The notes below the pieces were generated by a model. It was not told the origin of the DNA, searched no databases, and saw nothing but the letters and a program-made list of their open reading frames with translations. From Tritrichomonas foetus (taxonomy: Eukaryota; Parabasalia; Tritrichomonadida; Tritrichomonadidae), in the NCBI GenBank assembly GCA_001839685.1, contig MLAK01000167.1, positions 68,412 through 132,411 of the forward strand: a stretch of DNA of 64,000 nt, given 5' to 3'. Positions 20,099-29,785 of the stretch are shown piece by piece. Positions within the stretch are counted from its first letter, which is position 1, and each line of letters opens with the position of its first letter. The position numbers and the translations under genes are program-made.

Positions 20099-20147
20099 AA
20101 AAGTGGGACATACTTTTTTTAGTAAGACACAGTTTTTGAAGTGACTG
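20099..20147 (-). repeat. Right terminal inverted repeat of the pogo-like element
   Basis: Reverse complement of the left repeat, 46 of 49 bases identical. It also has the inner GTCCCACTT copy; the outer copy has two changes (TCTTACT). Confidence 0.95.
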
Positions 20148-20149
20148 TA

Positions 20150-22520
20150 TATATATAATTTAATTTTCATAGTGAGAATGAAGTATAAAATAAATGACCC
20201 TATAAATTTCATTTATTTTTCACAAATTGCATCGCAATGTAACAAACCATTAACTGTAGAAGTGTCAAATAATATTGTTTCTCAAGAAATGGCTCTGAAA
20301 CATTTATTCTTTCCTTTATTTGAATTGCCAACAAATAAAAATAATTTTAATTCAATCATCAATCAAGCTGTGTCTGATTTTACACCTCAACCCATATCAA
20401 CAGCTTCCGCTCAACATAATTCACTCCACATGAAAACAAATCAAAACTCAAATAGTTCTAATGCAAAGTGTCAAAATTTTGATACTAGTCAGTTGAAAGA
20501 TGCTTTGTCTCAAATTGAAGGGTTGAAAAAAGCTTTAGATGTGTCTACTAAGGAAAAAGAAAAGCTAAAAAGCGAAATTCAAAAGTTAAAAAATGAACTT
20601 GAAGCATCATCAGGGAAAGTTATTCAAGGAACTCCATCTATTTTAATTCCCCAGACAACTATTAGTGACGAAAAATATGAAATTCAAAGATTAAAAAGTG
20701 AGATTCTTCAAAAAAGAGAAGAACTTTCACTGTTTAGGCATGGCAATCCAAATGCAGAAATTATATCAAAAGATAAAATGATAGATTTATTACAAAAACG
20801 AATTTTAGAATTAGAAAAAAATAAAACTATCATCGATGAATTGAAATCGAAGTTAGAAGATTTTGAAAGAAAAGATCAAAATGGAGATGTAATGAACGCA
20901 AAAATTGAAGAATTGTCAGAAATGATGTTAAATTTTAAAGCAACCATTAAGGCGAAAGATGATCATATCAATCAACTTGAAAAAGGAATCATTGATCTCA
21001 AACAAAAAATATCAAATTTAAGTCACACTCAAAGGAGAATGACTGTTTTAAAGGGATCTCAAAATTTGGAACAAGCATTACCACCGATTCCACCATCTGA
21101 AAAGATCAATTCAGCTGCTGATGAATCACAAAATAGTTTCCCAATTCCACCACCTGATGATGTTCCGATCAAATTTTCTTATAATCACTTTGAAAATAAT
21201 AACAATGAAAATAAATATCAGGATTTACAAAGAAAATCAAATTCATTTATCCCCATTTTTTGGTCCAAAGTGCCTAATATAATTGCCTATAATTCTTTTT
21301 GGAAATCTATCAATGAAATCGATGTCAACATCAATGAAAGTGAAATTGAATCATTATTTCGATATCAGGATGATTTAATTAATTCTCCAAAAATTCCAAC
21401 CCCTTCAAAAGTTTTTGATAAAGTGTCTAGAACAATGAATCTCATAGATCCAAAGCATATTAAATCCACAAATATTTTATTATCGAGGCTTTCCAAAAGT
21501 GTTGATGAAATATGTTATCTCATTCAAAATTTATCCCAACAACTTACTGAAGATGAAATTTTAGATCTATCAAGTTTTAGTCCAACAGAAGATGAAAAAG
21601 TTGCTATTTTAAGCTTCGAAGGTGATTCATCAAATTTATGCAATGCTGAATACTTTTATTATAAAATTTTGAGAATAGAACTTCTGGACGAACATTTGGA
21701 ATTTCTAAGATTAAGAAATAACTTCCCAAAAATACTATATGACATTGAACTTCAAACCAAATTAATCAATAATGCTTTAATTTCATTAATTACTTCACCA
21801 ACGTTTAAACATTTATTAGCACTAATCTTGAAAATCGGAAATTTTGTAAATGTAGGGACTACTCGCTGCCAAGCATATGGCTTCAATGCAGATTTATTAT
21901 TAATACTTGATGAAATAAAAACGAATAATCCTCAGTTTTCTTTACAGAATTACGTTGCTCAGAACTTTGACATTGATTCATTAGAAAATGAACTTTTTAG
22001 ACCACTCTCTAATTGCTTATCCCTAGATTTTAAAGAGATTGACAAGAAAAAAAAATCAATAGAAAAATCAATTTTAATGATTCAACAATCTCTCAGGGAT
22101 GCAGAAAAATTAATACCAAATGGATATGTTTTATATTCAGAGTGGGTGAAATTTTATGATAAAGACAAAGAAAAACGAGTTGATGAAGCCAATAAAAATT
22201 TTGTTATAGTCGAAGAAAAGTATTTAAATGTATCTAAGGCATTTGGAAAAGATAACTTACCAGTTTGTGAGTTTTTCCGAATTTTTGTTGATTTCATTGA
22301 TCTTTTAACCAAACGTGATAAAATAAATATCCCCAAACATGTATCGAAGGCTAATAATCAGATCAATATTCCCAACATTTCAATTTCTAATGAAAATGAA
22401 TCGAATAGAGGTGTTCTTGACAATCTTATGAAATCGCTTGCTGCCGGTCCACCTGGTTTAAGAAAAATGTCATTTTCTAAGAAATCGAGAGAAGCACTGC
22501 AAGATACATCAGGAAAATAA
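20150..22520 (+). CDS. Formin, C-terminal half (FH3 end, coiled coil, FH1, FH2, DAD)
   Basis: Codons continue in frame from the TA at the insertion site. If translated alone, the first ATG is at 20178. Counting from 20172, the order is the end of FH3 (1-75), a long coiled coil (about 105-290), a short FH1 with PPIPP and PIPPPDD, the FH2 actin-nucleating domain (about 358-735) and a C-terminal DAD. FH2 is recognised by 'PIFWSKVP', 'LIDPKHIKSTNILLSRL' and 'GNFVNVGTTRCQAYGF'. The DAD reads 'GVLDNLMKSLAAG', close to GVMDSLLEALQSG of mammalian DRFs, followed by basic residues (RKMSFSKKSR). This half could nucleate and elongate actin, but without the upstream half it would lack autoinhibition. Confidence 0.85.
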
Positions 22521-22610
22521 CAACAAATATAGTACACTTTAGATCAAATCATAAACTTGAATTCAATGAATATATAAATTCTAGTTGATTTTTTTTTTTC
22601 ATAATTCAAT

Positions 22611-22637
22611 CACTCGTACAACTTTTTCTCAAAATTC
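22611..22637 (+). repeat. Left terminal inverted repeat of the 3.1-kb element
   Basis: 27 bases beginning CACTCGTACAACTTTTTCTC, identical to the reverse complement of 25663-25689. It lies 90 bases after the formin stop codon. Confidence 0.93.
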
Positions 22638-23321
22638 TCACAAAAAAAATTTTACCGTTTTCTATCTCGACACCAAGCAATTGTTTTCGTGACCGTTTCT
22701 CTTGTCCAAACTGGGAGAAAAATTCATTACAGTTGATCCTCCATCATAAAACTTCAATTACCCAAAACGAAATTAATTATCAAATATTTAATTTGTCCTA
22801 AAATGTAAACAGGAATATTCACTCCACCAAATTAATTGAAAGTGAATTTTAACCCGAATAGATCAATCATGGCAAAGAAAAATATTTTTTTTCAAGATGC
22901 AAAAATATATTCATGAAATAAAATCCGTTTTTAATTAATAAATCATGCCATATTATTCATTTGTGTAAACAGATAATGAAATGGTTATTAAAAAGCAAAA
23001 CTAAGTATCGTTAAATAATTTTAAGTATAATCACAATTACTATTTTGTTGCATCAAAGAATCAAATATAAAAAAGAATCAGATATCAGAAAAATTTAATC
23101 AAAATAACAAATTAATGATCAGAAAGAATTAGTTATAAGATAAATGGTAATCAGTCGTAAGAAATTCCATGACCCNTTTAATCTTTGAATCTTGGTTACA
23201 CATATATTTTATGTTTTCTCGAGGAAAAATTTAAAAATAATAAATATATTATGTTATATCAAAAAGCCAACAACGNAAAACTGGAAAAAATTGTTTACGG
23301 GAACTATTTTGTGTAACTGAC

Positions 23322-24116
23322 TTAATCTTCATCATTTTCTTCACTCGGAATGTGCGCCATAATGATTTCATTAATTATTTCAAATATCAGGTCGTAATTG
23401 ATGTCAAGAATTCGACCTCGTGGGTAAAGATGATTTTTCATGGTAAACATTGTGGAATTAATTGCTAGCAGAATATCAGCGAATTCGGCGAATACTTGTA
23501 TATTAATTATTTTATTCAAAAGTTTTGATTTTTCTTCTTTTTTTGATTCTGCTGGGTAAAACTCCAACTGATTGGTAGCTTCAATTATTTCTGTTCTNCT
23601 TTTCATTTTTTCAATTTTCTTTGTCTCCAAAACAGCTGCAGGAGTGCTGCTCCCTATTACTGAAATATCAGGTGTTTCACCAAATAATTTATGTAGCTCT
23701 TCTGGCAGCCGTGATCCTTTTTTGAGCTTTGTGAGTCTATTCACCACATTCTCGGGGACTAAACCAAGAATAAATTTGATCGGCTGATTACCTACCGCTG
23801 CGTTATGAAGGTGACTTGATGATGCAATGAAACCATTGCAAGCATCAGTCACCAGCCATAATAAAAAACGATTAGTACAGATTTCGTTCATCGCCGTATT
23901 GAGGAATTTATAAAACGTCGACAATGTTTGTAGATCTTCAGATTTGGCCACTATTTGCACATCTTGCGATTTTTTCAAAGACAATGAAACAGTTTTTTCG
24001 AGTGGTTTATATTTATGGACTGTAGCTGTAGAAATAATGATGTTGTACACTGAAGTGGAGGAAGGAACATCGACAACGATTTCTGGATCGATACTCAACC
24101 AATTTTCGAGTGTCAT
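23322..24116 (-). CDS. Transposon-borne protein of unknown function
   Basis: A 264-residue ORF with an ATG at 24116 and one ambiguous codon (base 23598). I recognise no domain. It has a mixed alpha/beta composition, a basic middle (RLTKLKKGSRLPEEL, then KKIEKMK) and an acidic C-terminal end (SEENDED). It is divergent from the transposase gene, about 150 bases apart, and lies within the same inverted repeats, so it is likely a second gene of the element, for example an accessory DNA-binding protein. A captured host gene fragment is an alternative. Confidence 0.5.
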   Translation of the reverse strand: MTLENWLSIDPEIVVDVPSSTSVYNIIISTATVHKYKPLEKTVSLSLKKSQDVQIVAKSEDLQTLSTFYKFLNTAMNEICTNRFLLWLVTDACNGFIASSSHLHNAAVGNQPIKFILGLVPENVVNRLTKLKKGSRLPEELHKLFGETPDISVIGSSTPAAVLETKKIEKMKXRTEIIEATNQLEFYPAESKKEEKSKLLNKIINIQVFAEFADILLAINSTMFTMKNHLYPRGRILDINYDLIFEIINEIIMAHIPSEENDED

Positions 24117-24267
24117 CTCGTAAAGTGACCTGATGAATGTTTAACTCAAAAATGGCGCGCTTATCTTTCAATTCTTCGACCAATATGGCAATTCATTCAA
24201 ACAATCGAGAAGATAATCAAATTTGTCTCAATTTTCGCGGTATTTTTTATTTCATTTTCACATCAGA

Positions 24268-24964
24268 ATGACTGCAATCCAAAAAAGAATCAAGCAATAT
24301 TTTGCATCTGTACGTCCAAATCTTAACATAACGATAATGTACGAAGATTTCAAAAAACAAAATCCGAATTTACAATTGTCATATGAATATTTTCGTTTAA
24401 ATATGCGAAAATTAACTAAAAAACGCACAATCAAAACTGGAGCTGCGGATTGTCGATTAGATAATATCCCATCAGTGCTTGCTGATCGAATATTTTACAA
24501 GATAAATTACTTAAATACTTATTCAGTTGACGAAAAACCATTCAATATCCGGAATCTTGGTATCAACTCTGCAATAGTACCCAAAAACTTCACAGGAGCT
24601 ATTTACAAGCCAGTTCATAACCTCAAATTCATCAAACCTATTTACTTAATTGCTTGTATCACTTATAAAGGAATAGTTTTTTTTGCATTGTCTAATGAGC
24701 CATTTACCACGATTTCATTTAACGGGTTTATTGAAAAACTTGTCGGAGCCCTTCCAACACATTCTCAGAATTCTTTTCTAATCCTTGACAATGCCAAATT
24801 TCATCAAATATTACCAGAAATCAAAGATTCTATGAATCAAAAAAACATTTTCCCANGGAAAATATATACCTTTAAATGCAAATTCTTTTAAAGAATTGGT
24901 CATTGAAGCTGTCCAATCAAGCAATCGGGATTATACAGAAATATTTAGACATGCAGTGTTGTAA
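24268..24964 (+). CDS. Tc1/IS630-type DD34E transposase, apparent frameshift at an ambiguous base
   Basis: The frame extends upstream to a TTG (24223); the first ATG is 24268. It reads to a stop at 24891, but the end is foreign in sense. If the ambiguous base at 24856 is an extra base, the frame continues as PGKYIPLNANSFKE to a stop at 24964, 231 residues in all. Catalytic residues are D88 (SVDEKPF), D174 (LILDNAKFH) and, in the corrected frame, E209, with 34 residues between the last two, the classic DD34E spacing. An N-terminal helix-turn-helix is suggested by residues 1-55. It is shorter than typical Tc1 enzymes (about 340), so part of the DNA-binding region may be missing. Whether the frameshift is real or a sequencing artefact cannot be told here. 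Confidence 0.7.
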
Positions 24965-25019
24965 TATTACATACAGCAAGAAACTCACAAAGATTTTTTT
25001 AAAGAAAATATTTAATTTT

Positions 25020-25082
25020 AAAATTGACCTTTTTTCTTCGTTTTTTCTTTCTTTCTTTCTTTTTTTTTTTTAAAAAAAAAAA
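25020..25082. repeat. Simple repeat: (CTTT)n followed by T and A runs
   Basis: Low-complexity stretch TTTCTTTCTTTC followed by about a dozen T and a dozen A, inside the 3.1-kb element. The T-run/A-run junction could form a short hairpin. Confidence 0.7.
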
Positions 25083-25662
25083 TTGACACCAAATATCGAA
25101 GAAAACCATCATAAATATAGAAAGATAATGCTCTCATAGCGATAATATCACAACAATAGTAATAACAACTTCATGTTTTTTGATATTGTATTCAATATTG
25201 TGAACACTTTCAATTTTTTAAATAATCATGCTCTCAAATTCATTTTACATTTTTCATAGAAAAATAAAAACTTGTTTTTGGAACGGGAGTCTCTGATGAT
25301 TTCTAAATTTATACGAATAAAGGATGACCATATTGTTGGTAACTCATGGGTAATGCATACGAATATTTTAAAGCTATATAAAAGCCAATTCCAAAAAACG
25401 AATATATATTAAATTTACAGACAATTTATGATTTATTGATTTTATTTCGTGAAATNTATNTAANAACAAAAATCTCACAACATATCAAAATTCCCCCTGT
25501 TTTTATTAAGTAGAAAAAAATTCTCGCAAATCATATTATAATTTTTTTCATACCAAACTTTCTCTTTANAATAGGGTTTCGCGGCTCTGGATATACATTT
25601 CCACACAAAATTCTCCCAATTTGGGAAAATCTCAGGTCTGAAAAGTCATTTTTTAAAAAACC

Positions 25663-25689
25663 GAATTTTGAGAAAAAGTTGTACGAGTG
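25663..25689 (-). repeat. Right terminal inverted repeat of the 3.1-kb element
   Basis: Exact 27-bp reverse complement of 22611-22637, ending in CGAGTG and followed by AAT. Confidence 0.93.
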
Positions 25690-26816
25690 AATGGAATTTC
25701 TAAACTAAAATTGAAAATAAAAGAAATCGTTGAATATTTTGTACATTCATTATCAATTTTCACTATCGAGATTAAAAATGTTTAAGAGATTCAAAATATA
25801 TTGATATAGATTATATTTTTGATATTTTTTCTGATTCTATCATCTATCAAAAAATATTTTTTTGATAGTCTTTAAAAATATCAAGAGTAGTTTCTGATTT
25901 TAGACTTTTTATAACTTTCGGAACCAGGAGTTGACATTTCAATCATAAAAAATGTGATAACAACCTGAAAACTTAGATTGCAATCATGCGGAATCTGGTG
26001 TCGACAAATTTAAGTCATGACATCCAAAATGGATTTAATTCTGATGATTTCTATATTAAAAAAATCATTAGAAACACCATTTAATAGTCGATATGATAAA
26101 TATTTCAATATCATATCAATGAATAGAAACCTTTTGATCCCAAATTCATCTAGAAAGAACATGAGGATACTAAGAATTAAATGAATAAATATTGATTTTA
26201 AAAAAATATGTCAGTTATTAAAACATTTCTCGTTAATGACTATATCTGAATAATGAAAACATCTTTTATATACTGACTGCAGTTCATGAGAATAGTTGCA
26301 CTTTTCAACAGAAACATTCTCAGATATTCATTCAGAATACTATCGGTATGAATGCGATAATGTACAGCTATCAAAAGTGATCCAACTTTTTCATAGGGAA
26401 TAATATAACGATTTTTTTCTATTTTCTGAGAACCACATTCATAATAATTTCCTGAATATCTCTACGAATTCCGTGTTGTAAATATTTATATTGCATATAA
26501 AATATATATATCATTGTTGAATGTTAATCTTATAATTAATCTAATAAATCAATTTATAATAACATGATATTTATATTTTAATTTATCACTAAATATGGTA
26601 GGTTCAATAACGAGAATTCATTTTCGGGAAAAAATCGTCAATGCCTTAGATTTTATTATGAAAATGGAAATTTATAATGTACAATAACTCTTTATAAAAT
26701 ATATTAAATGATATTTCCTATTTTATTTACAAATCATAAGATATTTCACTCTCCAAATCATCAAAAAATAAACCATAGAAAAGAACAAAAAATCACAGCA
26801 CAAAAATTCATCCCGA
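25690..26816. other. Intergenic, no gene seen
   Basis: AT-rich, 1.1 kb, with stops in every frame. It contains only the initiator-like motif of the downstream gene near its end. Confidence 0.5.
26793..26797 (+). promoter_or_regulatory. Initiator-like motif of the intron-containing gene
   Basis: TCACA in AATCACAGCA; the presumed start A (26795) is 22 bases before the ATG at 26817. Confidence 0.4.
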
Positions 26817-28640
26817 ATGAGTAAAAAGGAAAAGAATCAAGTTTCCAGCGATGGGAGCAAAACGAATTTACCTCAGATAGACGATACAAATTACGAAGAA
26901 TTGGCAAATACTATTTTAGAGAAAGATTCAGAAATGAAAAATATCTCGTTTTCAAAGCTTGTCCGATTGAGCGAATACCTTCAAACTTATCGTTCTAACC
27001 TCGTCAGAAGTCAGAAATTCAAAAAAGCAAAAGAAATTGTGAACCTCAAAATAAAAGTCGATCATGAAATTCGCCTCCAAACGAAACAACTCGAACAATT
27101 TCAGAATAAATCTTCGAAAGATTCCGGAAATAATCGAACAAAGTATGTCAACGATGTAATTTATCACAAAAGAAACGATAAATTTTTAATTTTATGATTT
27201 TTTGATAATTCTCGTTATTTTTGCAAATTGAGAACAAAATTTCAAAAAATTTATCTTCTTTTGTTATTCTTTACATTTTCTATGAAACTAACACACAGAA
27301 AAGGGAAAAATATTAATCAATTTGACGAAGAGACAGAAAAACTAGAAAAAGATCTATTAATGAAGCAGGCAAATGAATTACATGATTTTGAATCATATTG
27401 GAACACTGTTTTCGACGATAGCTCAGAAAGACAGGATTCAGACTATCTAGCAGCTAAAAATGAAATAGAAGCGAAATTTCAAAAGGAAATTGATGATTTT
27501 AAAACATCAAGAGAAGAGCAAAAAGCAGAAGAAATGAAAAAGAGAAAAGCAAACAATTTGAGTTCAGTCCCGTTAAGACCAAGATCATATCAAACTGGAA
27601 GATCAATTAATTCACAGCATTCTAATCGATCACAGAAGTCAACACAGTCTTTACAAATGAAAAAATCTGCTCAAAAAGCAATAACGAGGCCAACAACAGC
27701 AGCAAGTGTTGCATCAGCAATGAAAAGATGCAAGAATATAACATTGCCAAATTATTCGTTATTTTTCCCACTTTACACATGGATACATGTTGATGGAAAA
27801 AATTCAACTAACACTAGCTCTCGAGCCAATGCGAAATCCTTAAATAATAATTATAATTCTGATGAACAAAATCGTCAAAATTCGAAATCAGATCCTTCTT
27901 CTCAAAACAATGTTGCTTCTAAAAATGGAAACACTGAAAACCAAATTGACCAGGAAAATCTTTCACAAAAAGAAGAACTTAATAATCAAAATACACTCAA
28001 TAACGTTCTTGATGATGCTGCAAACAATTTCCATTCTAAAATGTTGGATGATGACCAAGTTGAAAAGGATCGTCAAGCAGAAAATCAAAATTCTCAACAG
28101 GATCAAAACAATATAAGTGGTCAAAAGAATATTAGTAATCAAAATAATGAAAATGATATTATTAATGATCCTGAAAATGCTTCACATTCTAAAATTGCTG
28201 ATGAAAACAATGATCAAGCCCAAAATAATGAAACTAGTGAGAAAAATATCGATCATGAAGTTGACCATAACAGTCAGAATGATCAAAATGATTCAACAGA
28301 TCGTAAAAATAATACTGCAAATTTAGATGGCATTATCGATTTAACTGGAACTCTAACAGGCGAATATGACTTTGCTAGCACGATTGGGCCGAAGAAGCTC
28401 GAACTTGCTGAAATTCCAATGGATGATGATAGCATCGATTCCGCTTCTGAAGAAGCGTCCCAGGAAACAGAAAATAACTCCGAATACAAACTTCCGCCAA
28501 ACCTAGAAGAGGAAGAAAAAGACGAAATTGAACAATCAAAACAAAATGATGAAACAAAGAAAAAAGAAGAAGCAGAAAATTCCGAACCGAAGGAAAGTAA
28601 AGAAAATGGCCAAGATGAAAAAGGAGAAACAGAAAATTAG
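26817..28640 (+). CDS. Spliced gene: acidic coiled-coil protein of unknown function, two exons
   Basis: Exon 1 is 26817-27142 and exon 2 is 27299-28640. A 156-bp intron with perfect trichomonad splice signals separates them. Splicing completes a split Lys codon and joins the two frames to give 555 residues; without splicing exon 1 ends after 126 residues and exon 2 has only a TTG start. Residues about 20-110 are helical and charged (SFSKLVRLSEYLQTYRSNLVRSQKFKKAKEI in parts), and a second helical block follows (FESYWNTVFDDSSERQ, then EIEAKFQKEIDDFK). The C-terminal 330 residues are Asn/Gln/Asp/Glu/Ser-rich. I recognise no family; the first 200 residues are the likely conserved domain. It may be a cytoskeletal or trafficking scaffold, but nothing shows it. 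Confidence 0.8.
27143..27298 (+). other. Spliceosomal intron, 156 bp, canonical trichomonad signals
   Basis: The 5' end is GTATGT (27143-27148) and the 3' end is ACTAACACACAG (27287-27298), the fused branch-point and 3' splice-site motif known from Trichomonas introns. Exon 1 ends with two bases of a codon and exon 2 begins with one, so the frame is kept. The intron contains in-frame stops. Confidence 0.92.
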
Positions 28641-29785
28641 TGACAGTTTCTTACAATTTGTGATTCCATCAATTGTTTTTATAGAATAAAAATGTAAAAT
28701 AATAATAATATCATATAATAATAATTTTCACCTCAAATGTTTGATTGTGTTCTTCACTTCTTTTTTCCCTTTATTGTAAAAGTGCTGATGTTTTTCAAAG
28801 CGTGACTGTAATTAGATGATTAAAAATTAGATTTTGGAGAAATGTGAGAGGAATGAATCATATATATTCAGATATCTTTAAAGAATATATAGATAATAAA
28901 CTAAGATATTACGAGCATTTAATATTATCTGAGAGTGAATAATTTAGAATTGTGATCTGAAGGAAAAAAACTCCATATAAAAAACACATTTCTTTGCCGA
29001 ATATATATTGACTGAGTACCTTTGTTCTTGAATCTGTGAATTTTTCGATCGTTTCCGAACAAGAAGAAATATCTGAATTCGAAAAAAAAAAATGGTTCAA
29101 ATTTCACTTTCGAAGCTTTGGGATTATCTAAATCTATTAAAGATTCACGATGCAAATTGAATGAGCCAATAATATAAATAAAATATTCCATTCACACATT
29201 TTTATTTTATTTATTTTATTTTTCAAATAACGTTGAAAAAGCTAATAAATTCATGAATATACGTTGTAATGATCTGATTTGGTTTTTATATAAAAGTGGA
29301 TGGTGAGCACAGGCTATGAAGTGATATGTTCTTACAAAATTTTATTTCAAATAATTAAATTTTTGAAATCATATCGTTTTTATCTTTTGTAAAATTGAAT
29401 CATTTATATGTTATCGTTAATTTCAAATCTATCACAAATTATCTACCATTCTACTTAAATTTAAATAATCATTCAAGAATTTATTACATATTCCTCACAA
29501 AAAATTGAATAATTTCTCAGTGTCTTTTCAAAATTGGGTGATTTCCTCAAAATTTAAATCAAGATAAAGAATATTTTGAAAAATGAATCAAGACCATTTT
29601 TTTTGAATGGCGATTCGAAGATATTTCTGATTGTGTGGGCGAACATATGAACATATAAACCCCTAAAAAGTTATTATCATTTTTCTCAATTATTCGATAT
29701 ATACAGAAATGAATACTGATAAAAAAATTAAGATGAAAAATGGTCACTTGATTAAAAAAAATATAAATTTCGAAAGAAGACAGGC
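28641..29785. other. Intergenic, no gene seen
   Basis: AT-rich, 1.1 kb. Two short overlapping minus-strand ORFs near 28909-29191 and one at 29559-29957 have AT-driven composition and no domain. A TCACT motif precedes the MATE gene. Confidence 0.5.
29744..29748 (+). promoter_or_regulatory. Initiator-like motif of the MATE gene
   Basis: TCACT in GGTCACTTG, 40 bases before the ATG at 29786. This is somewhat farther than the usual leader, so confidence is low. Confidence 0.3.

Larger units (their letters stand above)
18082..20147 (-). mobile_element. pogo-like DNA transposon (Tc1/mariner superfamily), full length
   Basis: A 2066-bp element with 49-bp terminal inverted repeats beginning CAGTCACTTC and flanked by a TA on each side (18080-18081 and 20148-20149), the target duplication of the Tc1/mariner/pogo superfamily. 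It carries one transposase gene on the minus strand with all three acidic catalytic residues. Ends and ORF are intact, so it may be recent and possibly still active. It lies inside the formin gene. Confidence 0.92.
22611..25689. mobile_element. DNA transposon with 27-bp inverted repeats and two divergent ORFs, superfamily unassigned (Tc1/IS630-type transposase)
   Basis: A 3079-bp segment bounded by exact 27-bp inverted repeats starting CACTCGTACAACTTTTTCTC. Sub-terminal inverted copies of a TTCTCCCARTTTGG-like motif lie at about 22703-22726 and 25608-25630. Inside are a minus-strand ORF of unknown function and a plus-strand DDE transposase. The three bases AAT flank both ends (possible target duplication), but there is no flanking TA, which is unusual for a Tc1-type enzyme. 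All isolated ambiguous bases of the window fall inside it (23176, 23276, 23598, 24856, 25456, 25460, 25464, 25569), which suggests a multi-copy repeat collapsed in assembly. Confidence 0.8.

Noticed and set aside
27720..27790. Second intron in exon 2
   Set aside because: The segment is odd in composition, but neither GTATGT nor the ACTAACACACAG motif flanks it, and the frame stays open.
29094..29104. tRNA B-box-like GGTTCAAATTT
   Set aside because: No matching A box upstream, no acceptor stem and an A-run directly before it.
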